11,468 bases of DNA from positions 1-11,468 of the forward strand of contig JAZNXY010000143.1 in the NCBI GenBank assembly GCA_045594105.1, given 5' to 3'. Positions 1 to 5,018 of the stretch are shown here, in pieces. The notes under the pieces are model-generated. The model had not been told where the DNA came from. It saw only the letters and a program-made list of their open reading frames with translations, and ran no database searches. Every line of letters starts with the position of its first letter. Within the stretch, counting starts at the first letter, position 1. Both the position numbers and the translations under genes were made by a program. The stretch comes from URNF01 sp045594105 (GTDB lineage Bacteria > Bacillota > Clostridia > Oscillospirales > Acutalibacteraceae).

Positions 1-129
1 GGCTCGCGTGTGAAGGTGCAGGTAGGGCTTTGCCGTGGTAAAAAGCTGTATGATAAGCGTGAAGATGCAGCCAGACGTGATATGAAACGAGAAGCGGAAC
101 GTGCTTTGAAAGAGAAAAACGCACAGTGA
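1..129 (+). CDS. smpB: SsrA-binding protein SmpB, C-terminal fragment
   Basis: The window opens inside this gene; 42 codons and the TGA stop are visible. The fragment reads GSRVKVQVGLCRGKKLYDKR followed by a Lys/Arg/Glu-rich helix ending in KEKNAQ. The GKKLYDKRED signature and the basic, helix-prone tail are the hallmark C-terminus of SmpB, the small protein that binds tmRNA (SsrA) and brings it to stalled ribosomes for trans-translation. The C-terminal tail is the part that enters the empty mRNA channel. The stop codon lies inside the left arm of the terminator at 116-146, so transcription ends right at the end of the gene. The N-terminal OB-fold part is outside the window. No tmRNA gene is visible downstream. 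Identification is firm because the tail motif is very conserved. Confidence 0.93.
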   Translation, partial: GSRVKVQVGLCRGKKLYDKREDAARRDMKREAERALKEKNAQ

Positions 130-150
130 TTTTCACTGTGCGTTTTCGCT
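116..150 (+). terminator. Rho-independent terminator of smpB
   Basis: A perfect 14-bp inverted repeat, left arm 116-129 and right arm 133-146, encloses a 3-nt loop (TTT). The right arm ends in TTTT and is followed by CGCTTTTTG. The left arm starts with AAAA, so the hairpin could also work on the other strand. The last codons and stop of smpB form the left arm. Confidence 0.85.
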
Positions 151-333
151 TTTTGTATGACAGAAAAGACGGGCGGGCGAGCCCCCCGCGGAAAGGCACA
201 CAAAATAAGGCACAAAAGCACTCTTAAACACGGTGATTTTCTGCTTTTTTATGCAAAACGAAAGCGTATTTTCGGCTAATCTGCTGAAATTGTAAAAAAA
301 GACAAAAGTTGTGAAAAAAATAACGATTTTTAC
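151..333. other. Intergenic region upstream of the hydrogenase operon
   Basis: About 300 bases separate smpB from hydC. I see no credible gene here. The first part carries a short GC-rich patch (about 168-198). From about 240 the DNA becomes very AT-rich with runs of A and T, and several TTGT/ACAA half-sites occur (290-293, 303-305, 309-312). The promoter (334-362), the Rex-like palindrome (309-326) and a leader of about 65 nt before hydC follow. No riboswitch-like fold was recognised by eye. Confidence 0.6.
309..326. promoter_or_regulatory. Candidate Rex-type operator
   Basis: The 18-base element TTGTGAAAAAAATAACGA has the half-site spacing of the Rex consensus TTGTTAA-N4-TTAACAA, with 6 of 7 matches in the left half and 5 of 7 in the right. 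It sits just upstream of the -35 position of the hydC promoter. Rex is the NADH/NAD+-sensing repressor that controls fermentation and hydrogenase genes in several Clostridia, so the position makes sense. The region is A-rich, which makes chance matches likely, so this is only a candidate. Confidence 0.35.
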
Positions 334-362
334 TGGATTTTTTGTAAAAACTCTGCTATAAT
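334..362 (+). promoter_or_regulatory. Promoter of the hydrogenase operon
   Basis: A perfect TATAAT at 357-362 is preceded by TGC, giving an extended -10 (TGnTATAAT). The hexamer 17 bp upstream, 334-339 TGGATT, is a poor -35 match, as is common when the -10 is extended. Transcription would start near 369, leaving a leader of about 65 nt before the ATG at 434. Confidence 0.65.
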
Positions 363-433
363 GTACGGTGGTGTATGCTATGTGCAGGAAACTGCATAAA
401 AGAGGCATACGAAAGACAAGGAGGAAAGGCAAT

Positions 434-931
434 ATGCAGAAAAAAATCAGTTCGCTGCCCTTCAAGGGTACACCCGAACAGGCCGCACAGTTGCAGAAGG
501 TCATCGACGAGAATAAGCACGACAAAAGCCGTCTGATGGGCGTTATGCAGGATGCGCAGAACATTTACGGGTATCTCCCGATCGAAGTACAGCAGATGAT
601 CGCTGACGGTATGGGCGTTCCGCTGGAAAAGGTTTACGGCGTGGCGACCTTCTATGCGCAGTTCGCGCTGTCCCCCAAGGGTGAGTACAACATCTCCGTT
701 TGCTTGGGCACCGCTTGCTACGTAAAAGGCTCGGGCGATCTGTTCGACAAAATCTCCGAAATCCTCGGTATCGGTGCTGACGAATGTACCGCCGACGGTA
801 AGTTCTCCCTGACCGCTTGCCGTTGCATCGGCGCTTGCGGCTTGGCTCCCGTTCTGACCGTTAACGATGAAGTGTACGGCCGTCTGGGTGTTGAAGATAT
901 TCCCGGTATTCTTGCTAAATACGGAGCGTAA
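434..931 (+). CDS. hydC: Bifurcating [FeFe]-hydrogenase subunit HydC (NuoE-like [2Fe-2S] protein)
   Basis: The 165-residue product is a NuoE/HndA-type thioredoxin-fold [2Fe-2S] protein. Residues 1-80 form the helical NuoE N-domain (EVQQMIADGMGVPLEKVYGV, then ATFYAQF). Cluster ligands are C90 and C95 (VCLGTAC, C-x4-C) and C131 and C135 (CRCIGAC, C-x3-C). In trimeric hydrogenases (HydABC/HndABCD types) this small subunit docks on the NuoF-like HydB and takes part in electron transfer between flavin and iron-sulfur clusters. The ATG at 434 is chosen because AGGAGGAAAGG lies just upstream at 419-429; an in-frame start at 368 lacks such a site and would overlap the promoter start region. It is separated from hydB by seven genes, most of them likely regulatory. 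Codon use is strongly biased (CGT, GGT, ATC), as in hydB and hydA. Confidence 0.92.
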   Translation: MQKKISSLPFKGTPEQAAQLQKVIDENKHDKSRLMGVMQDAQNIYGYLPIEVQQMIADGMGVPLEKVYGVATFYAQFALSPKGEYNISVCLGTACYVKGSGDLFDKISEILGIGADECTADGKFSLTACRCIGACGLAPVLTVNDEVYGRLGVEDIPGILAKYGA

Positions 932-934
932 AGT

Positions 935-1297
935 ATGAAAATTTGTACCATTCGTGAATTGCTGGATGCTACTGTGGTTGCCGGTGAAGAAAACCTCGGC
1001 AAGCACGTATACTCTGCCTGCGGCAGCGATATGATGAGCGACGTGCTCGCATACGTGAAGGACCAGGCGGTGTTGCTGACCGGTCTTATCAATCCGCAGG
1101 TCATTCGTACGGCGGAAATGATGGATATGGTGTGCGTTGTATTTGTACGTTCGAAACAACCTACCGCTGAAATGGTACGTTTGGCAGAGGAGAGCGGTCT
1201 TGTATTGCTTGCCACCGATAAACGTATGTATGAAGCGTGCGGTATCCTGTACAAGAGTGGTCTTGTGGGCAACAGGGTACGGGAGACGGGCGTATGA
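935..1297 (+). CDS. DRTGG-domain-like small protein (first copy)
   Basis: This 120-residue soluble protein starts 3 bases after hydC. It has the alpha/beta pattern of the DRTGG domain family, which occurs alone in clostridial hydrogenase clusters and inside HPr kinase/CBS-domain proteins: an N-terminal TIRELLDATVVAGEENLG segment, a central SDMMSDVLAYVKDQAVLLTG segment, a hydrophobic VCVVFV strand, and a C-terminal GLVLLATDKRMYEACGILY segment. The literal DRTGG motif is not conserved. It is a diverged relative of the protein at 2987-3313: both share the order leader, SD-(L/M)-(L/M)-S-x-V, hydrophobic strand, and GVxILxTDxxxYExA. No catalytic residues are obvious. A ligand-binding or protein-binding role in the hydrogenase regulatory module is inferred. 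Its stop overlaps the next start (ATGA at 1294-1297). Confidence 0.7.
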   Translation: MKICTIRELLDATVVAGEENLGKHVYSACGSDMMSDVLAYVKDQAVLLTGLINPQVIRTAEMMDMVCVVFVRSKQPTAEMVRLAEESGLVLLATDKRMYEACGILYKSGLVGNRVRETGV

Positions 1298-1719
1298 GTG
1301 AAGTGCTTTCGTTTCACTTTGATGTAGACGGCGACAACTTCACTTCTGCGGGACAGGCGTCGGTGCAGGTTAAGAAAAATCTGCGTCAGTTAGGGCTGTC
1401 TCCCGACATCATCCGCCGTGTATCCATTGCGATGTACGAGGGCGAAATCAATATGGTTATCCACGCAGGCGGCGGTCACGCCGAGGTGCGTGTGATGGAG
1501 GATGCTATTGAAATCATCCTTACCGACCATGGCCCCGGCATTGCGGATATTGAGCAGGCGATGCAGGCGGGCTTCTCCACCGCACCCGATACGATTCGGT
1601 CGCTCGGGTTTGGTGCAGGTATGGGTCTGCCGAACATGAAACGCTACACCGATCATATGGACATTGCGTCCAAGGTCGGCGAGGGTACAACAATTACCAT
1701 GCGGGTAAACTTTGAGTAG
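1294..1719 (+). CDS. Anti-sigma-factor-like ATP-binding protein (RsbW/SpoIIAB-type GHKL ATPase)
   Basis: The 141-residue product is a stand-alone GHKL (HATPase_c) domain. The N-box is YEGEINMVIHA (E49, N53), the G1 box is DHGPGI (D78-I83), the G2 box is GFGAGMGL (105-112), and GTTI follows at 131-134. It resembles serine kinases RsbW and SpoIIAB, which phosphorylate anti-anti-sigma proteins. No STAS-domain antagonist or sigma factor is encoded here, so the target is unknown. The start at 1294 gives an ATGA overlap with the upstream gene, which suggests translational coupling; an in-frame ATG at 1237 lies deep inside the previous gene and is rejected. An ATPase of this kind beside a HydS-like protein suggests it transmits a redox or H2 signal, which is inference. 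Confidence 0.85.
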   Translation: MSEVLSFHFDVDGDNFTSAGQASVQVKKNLRQLGLSPDIIRRVSIAMYEGEINMVIHAGGGHAEVRVMEDAIEIILTDHGPGIADIEQAMQAGFSTAPDTIRSLGFGAGMGLPNMKRYTDHMDIASKVGEGTTITMRVNFE

Positions 1720-1729
1720 GTGACAGAGA

Positions 1730-2983
1730 ATGCATACATACGAACATTCGGTGCATCTTGACCCACAGAAATGTACCGGCTGTACGACCTGCCTTAAGCA
1801 TTGTCCCACAGAAGCCATTCGTGTGCGTGACGGCCACGCCGTCATTAACGAATCACGGTGTATTGACTGTGGCGAGTGTATCCGAGTGTGTCCGCACAAA
1901 GCCAAAAAAGCGGTGTGCAACACATTGGAGGCGATGGATGGTTTTCAGTGGAAAATCGCTTTGCCTGCCCCGGCACTTTACGGTCAGTTTGACAACCTTG
2001 ACGATGTGGACTATGTGCTTAACGGGCTTTTGAAAATCGGCTTTGACCAGGTGTACGAGGTGTCACAGGCGGCGGAAATGGTATCTGCCTACACCCGCTT
2101 GTATCTTGCTACCGAAGGTGTCAAGAAACCGGTCATCAGTGCCGCTTGCCCCGTTATCGTGCGATTGATCTCTTTGCGTTTTCCTTCTCTTGAGGATAAC
2201 GTGATGCGGATGCTGCCGCCGATGGAAATTGCGGCAAAACTCGCCCGGGAAAAGGCAATGACGGAGCATCCTGAACTGAAGCTCGAGGAAATCGGTGTCT
2301 GTTTCCTGTCTCCGTGTCCCGCAAAAGCCAGTTACGTAAAGAACGGCTTTGGGGACTATATGAGTCAAGTGAACGCAGTAGTACCGATAAGCGATGTGTA
2401 CTTTAAGCTCATCAATGAAATGAAGCCGGACGATCTGCCCCAACAGCTTTCCCAATCAGGAATGATAGGTGTCGGTTGGGCGACCAGCGGCGGCGAAGCC
2501 GCAGCACTGTTTAACGACAGTTATCTGGCGGCTGATGGCATTGAAAACGTCATTCGTGTGTTGGATCAGATTGAAAACGGCAATATTCCGCAATTGGAGT
2601 TTGTAGAACTTAACGCCTGTACGGGCGGTTGTGTCGGCGGTGTGCTCACCGTACAAAATCCGTTTATTGCGAAAGCCCGACTGCAAAGCTTGCGACACTT
2701 TTTACCCGTGTCACAGAACTTCTTGCCGTCGGAGGAACAGTATATTCCTGCGCACTACTTCTTTGACGAGCTTCCCGAATACAGGCCGATAGCACAGCTA
2801 AGCAGTAACATGGCAAAATCGATGCGTATGATGGCGGATATCCAAAACTTACGTGCATCCTTGCCCGGTCTTGACTGCGGTGCCTGCGGCGCACCCTCCT
2901 GCCGTGCCTTTGCGGAGGATGTGGTACGGGGAAGAGCGGACGAAAAAGCGTGCGTTGTAGCAAACAGCAAAAAGGAGGAGTAA
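1730..2983 (+). CDS. HydS-like putative sensory [FeFe]-hydrogenase homologue
   Basis: The protein has 417 residues. Two [4Fe-4S] ferredoxin motifs lie at the N-terminus (C15, C18, C21, C25 and C44, C47, C50, C54). The [FeFe]-hydrogenase catalytic domain spans about 72-345. A C-terminal C-x2-C-x4-C-x16-C cluster motif follows (C383, C386, C391, C408). All four H-cluster cysteines seem kept: C140 in SAACP, C196 in SPCPAK, C297 and C301 in NACTGGC. The pocket differs from catalytic enzymes: the proton-relay cysteine (CpI C299) is A139, the methionines of MPC and of E-x-M-A-C are S194 and N295, and the GGGxP loop is absent. These changes are typical of putative sensory (HydS, group C/D-like) enzymes, so a sensor of H2 or redox state is more likely than a high-turnover enzyme. 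No PAS domain or kinase is fused; nearby ATPase proteins may replace it. Confidence 0.85.
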   Translation: MHTYEHSVHLDPQKCTGCTTCLKHCPTEAIRVRDGHAVINESRCIDCGECIRVCPHKAKKAVCNTLEAMDGFQWKIALPAPALYGQFDNLDDVDYVLNGLLKIGFDQVYEVSQAAEMVSAYTRLYLATEGVKKPVISAACPVIVRLISLRFPSLEDNVMRMLPPMEIAAKLAREKAMTEHPELKLEEIGVCFLSPCPAKASYVKNGFGDYMSQVNAVVPISDVYFKLINEMKPDDLPQQLSQSGMIGVGWATSGGEAAALFNDSYLAADGIENVIRVLDQIENGNIPQLEFVELNACTGGCVGGVLTVQNPFIAKARLQSLRHFLPVSQNFLPSEEQYIPAHYFFDELPEYRPIAQLSSNMAKSMRMMADIQNLRASLPGLDCGACGAPSCRAFAEDVVRGRADEKACVVANSKKEE

Positions 2984-2986
2984 CCT

Positions 2987-3313
2987 GTGACTGTACGTGA
3001 AATGGCAGATGCCGCTATGCTGAAAGTGGCGGCTTTACCTGACGGCGACCGTGAGGTCGGCGGCGTATACATAGGTGACCTGCTCAGTTGGGTAATGGGC
3101 CGTGCCAAGAATGATGACGCATGGATAACCATTATGTCCAACCAAAATATTGTAGCGGTTGCAACCCTTGCAGACACAGCTACCGTCATTTTGGCGGAGG
3201 GGGTAACCCCCGACGACGGTGTGGCGGCGTTGGCAGAGCAAAAAGGGGTCAACATTTTACTGTCCGACCTTGCAGCGTATGAAACGGCTGTGAAGATACG
3301 GGATTGCTTATGA
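2987..3313 (+). CDS. DRTGG-domain-like small protein (second copy)
   Basis: A 108-residue protein starting with GTG at 2987, 3 bases after the hydS-like stop and preceded by AAAGGAGGAG (2971-2980). The pattern GGVYIGDLLSWVMGRAKNDD, then AWITIMSNQNIVAVATLAD, then GVNILLSDLAAYETA matches DRTGG-domain proteins that accompany clostridial HydS-like genes. It is closer to the family consensus than the copy at 935-1297. The GG at residues 25-26 (EVGGVYIGDL) may be the remnant of the DRTGG turn. It lacks transmembrane segments and obvious catalytic residues. Its end overlaps the next start in an ATGA (3310-3313). Its role is unknown. Confidence 0.72.
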   Translation: MTVREMADAAMLKVAALPDGDREVGGVYIGDLLSWVMGRAKNDDAWITIMSNQNIVAVATLADTATVILAEGVTPDDGVAALAEQKGVNILLSDLAAYETAVKIRDCL

Positions 3314-4044
3314 AACACCGCTATTATTACGATTTGCATATCCACTCCTGCCTGTCTCCTTGCGGAGACAACGACAATACCCCGAATAATTTGGCGGGTA
3401 TGGCGACCTTGGCAGGATTGCAGATTATGGCACTTACCGACCACAACACCTGTAAAAACTGTCCCGCGTTTTTTGCGGCGGCGAAAAAACAGGGCATTAT
3501 CCCCGTCGCAGGTATGGAACTGACCACTGCGGAGGATATCCATATGGTGTGTCTGTTCCCGACGTTGGAACAGGCGATGGCGTTCGACAAAGAAATCGAA
3601 ACCCGCCGTGTTCTGATAGATAACCGCCCCGACATTTTCGGTGACCAGTGGATACTGGATGAGAATGACGAAAAGATCGGGGAAGAGCCGTATCTTTTAT
3701 CCAATGCCACCACCGTGACGTTGGAGGAAAGCATACCACTGGTGACAAGCTTTGGCGGTGTGTGTTATCCTGCACACATTGACCGTGAGGCAAACGGCAT
3801 TATCGCAACCTTAGGTGCTTTACCGCCCGATTTACCGTTTACCGCCGTGGAATTACACGACGGGGAAAAGGAAGCGGTGTTGGCGCAGCAGATACCGGCA
3901 GGTTGCCGTGTGACCGTAGGCAGCGATGCTCACTTTTTGTGGGATATACGGGATAAAGACAGGTTTGTGGAGCTGGAAGATGAGCCGTACAGCAGCCGGC
4001 TGGTGCGTGAACGCTTGATAGCGTGGCTCGGAGGGAAAGAATGA
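3310..4044 (+). CDS. PHP-domain metal-dependent phosphoesterase
   Basis: The 244-residue product is a PHP-superfamily protein. The metal-ligand motifs are all in place: DLHIHSCLSPCG (H10, H12), ALTDHNT (D44, H45), GMELTT (E70), H78, PAHIDRE (H156, D158) and VGSDAHF (D206, H208). The family includes nucleoside-3',5'-bisphosphate and oligonucleotide phosphatases (YciV/RnaAM type), histidinol phosphatases and polymerase-associated domains. The LHIHSCLSPCG start is typical of the version found in clostridial hydrogenase clusters, whose substrate is not established. The start at 3310 gives an ATGA overlap with the previous gene; a TTG six bases upstream is less likely. It is followed by another ATGA overlap, so it is co-translated with the ATPase gene downstream. 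Confidence 0.88.
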   Translation: MKHRYYYDLHIHSCLSPCGDNDNTPNNLAGMATLAGLQIMALTDHNTCKNCPAFFAAAKKQGIIPVAGMELTTAEDIHMVCLFPTLEQAMAFDKEIETRRVLIDNRPDIFGDQWILDENDEKIGEEPYLLSNATTVTLEESIPLVTSFGGVCYPAHIDREANGIIATLGALPPDLPFTAVELHDGEKEAVLAQQIPAGCRVTVGSDAHFLWDIRDKDRFVELEDEPYSSRLVRERLIAWLGGKE

Positions 4045-4589
4045 AAGAGTTATCCTTGAACATCCTGGATATCGTGGAAAATTCGGTAAAAGCAGGGGCG
4101 ACCCTTACCGAAGTCTTGTTGACCGAGCAGGCAAATGCACTCACCATCACCATTCGTGATGACGGCTGCGGTATGGATGCCGAAACGGTAAGAAGGGTCA
4201 CCGACCCGTTTTACACCACCCGTACCACCCGTGCGGTGGGGTTGGGACTGCCGCTTCTCAAATTGGAAGCACAGCAGACCGGCGGTGATGTAACGGTTAC
4301 CTCCCGTGACAAAGCGACCTATCCCGACAGTCACGGCACCGAGGTGGTGGCTACCTTTTACACCGACCACATCGACTGCCCGCCGATAGGAGATATTCCT
4401 GCGACGGTGGTGACGTTGGTACAAGGGCATCCCGACACCGACTTTCTGTTCTTGCATATAAAGGACGGCAACGAAGTGCGGTTGGATACCCGTGAAATAC
4501 GGGAAATCCTCGAGGGTGTACCGCTTGACAGCTTCGAGGTGTTACAATGGATTCAAGGGTTTCTTGCCGAAGGGTACGAAAACCTATGA
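4041..4589 (+). CDS. Orphan histidine-kinase-like ATPase (GHKL fold)
   Basis: The protein has 182 residues. A GHKL ATP-binding domain covers about residues 1-108: N-box LNILDIVENSVKAGA (E13, N14), G1 box RDDGCGMD (39-46), F-box DPFYTTR (55-61), G2 box VGLGLPLLK (66-74) and HGTEV (98-102). The remaining 70 residues are unlike known output domains and lack a phospho-accepting histidine (no DHp domain) or a sensor domain. It therefore resembles the catalytic half of a histidine kinase without its substrate domain. The ATG at 4041 overlaps the preceding stop and has GGAGGGAAAG just upstream; a GTG at 4023 is a weaker choice. It is the last gene of the putative regulatory module. Confidence 0.83.
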   Translation: MKELSLNILDIVENSVKAGATLTEVLLTEQANALTITIRDDGCGMDAETVRRVTDPFYTTRTTRAVGLGLPLLKLEAQQTGGDVTVTSRDKATYPDSHGTEVVATFYTDHIDCPPIGDIPATVVTLVQGHPDTDFLFLHIKDGNEVRLDTREIREILEGVPLDSFEVLQWIQGFLAEGYENL

Positions 4590-4599
4590 ATATACACAG

Positions 4600-4605
4600 T
4601 ATAAT
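4600..4605 (+). promoter_or_regulatory. Possible internal promoter (-10 only) before the small ferredoxin gene
   Basis: A perfect TATAAT lies in the 39-nt gap between the ATPase gene and the next gene, the longest gap inside the cluster. No good -35 hexamer is visible at the right spacing (CGAAAA at 4577-4582). Transcription would begin close to 4612, leaving a leader of about 17 nt with AAAGGAAG as ribosome binding site. The switch to highly biased codons right after this point fits separate, stronger expression of the following genes, but the site itself is weakly supported. Confidence 0.3.
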
Positions 4606-4628
4606 ATTCTGACGAAAGGAAGATTTGT

Positions 4629-5000
4629 ATGAAAAGTTTAGCAGAACTCCAGGCAATCAAAGAGAGAATGCAAGGTAAAGTTGCGCTGCGTGAAGGCAGC
4701 AGCGACAAGCGTGTCGTGGTCGGCATGGCAACCTGCGGTATTGCTGCAGGCGCTCGTCCGGTCCTCGCCGCTTTTGTTGAGCAGGTAAACGAGGCAGGTC
4801 TTGTAGCGAATGTTACCGTTACCCAGACCGGCTGTATCGGCATCTGCCAGTTTGAACCCGTTGCTGAAGTATTCGAGGCGGGTAAGGAAAAGGTCACCTA
4901 TGTGAAGATGACCCCTGAAAAGGTTGCACGCGTAGTGGAAGAACATCTCAAAGGCGGCAAGCCGGTTGCAGAGTTCACCCTCGCCAACAATAAAGAGTAA
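4629..5000 (+). CDS. Thioredoxin-fold [2Fe-2S] ferredoxin-like protein (NuoE C-domain type)
   Basis: This 123-residue protein has the thioredoxin-like [2Fe-2S] ferredoxin fold. Its C-terminal half (VTVTQTGCIGICQFEPV, then YVKMTPEKVARVVEEHLKGG) aligns closely with the N-terminal domain of HydB encoded next (TGCFGLCELGP, then VTPEDVAEIVSEHLLKG). Visible cysteines are only C36 (ATCGIAAGA), C69 and C73. The second cysteine of the usual C-x4-C pair is absent, so a normal four-cysteine [2Fe-2S] site cannot be built from this chain alone. To my knowledge the CGIAAGA version is common in this gene position in Clostridia. It may be an accessory electron carrier or an assembly partner for HydB; the role is not established. 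AAAGGAAG (4615-4622) precedes the ATG. Confidence 0.82.
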   Translation: MKSLAELQAIKERMQGKVALREGSSDKRVVVGMATCGIAAGARPVLAAFVEQVNEAGLVANVTVTQTGCIGICQFEPVAEVFEAGKEKVTYVKMTPEKVARVVEEHLKGGKPVAEFTLANNKE

Positions 5001-5018
5001 TTTTGAGGAGGTAATAGT

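Noticed and set aside
168..198. GC-rich patch after the smpB terminator as a second hairpin or small RNA
   Set aside because: Only a short 5-bp stem (GCGGG/CCCGC) can be drawn, with no T run after it and no promoter before it.
368..433. Upstream in-frame start giving hydC 22 extra residues
   Set aside because: The transcript would begin at about 369, so this start would be at or before the 5' end. The added residues are basic and unlike NuoE N-termini, and AGGAGGAAAGG favours the ATG at 434.
4023..4040. GTG start for the histidine-kinase-like ATPase
   Set aside because: It uses the region that serves as ribosome binding site for the ATG at 4041, which also makes the same ATGA overlap seen elsewhere in the operon.
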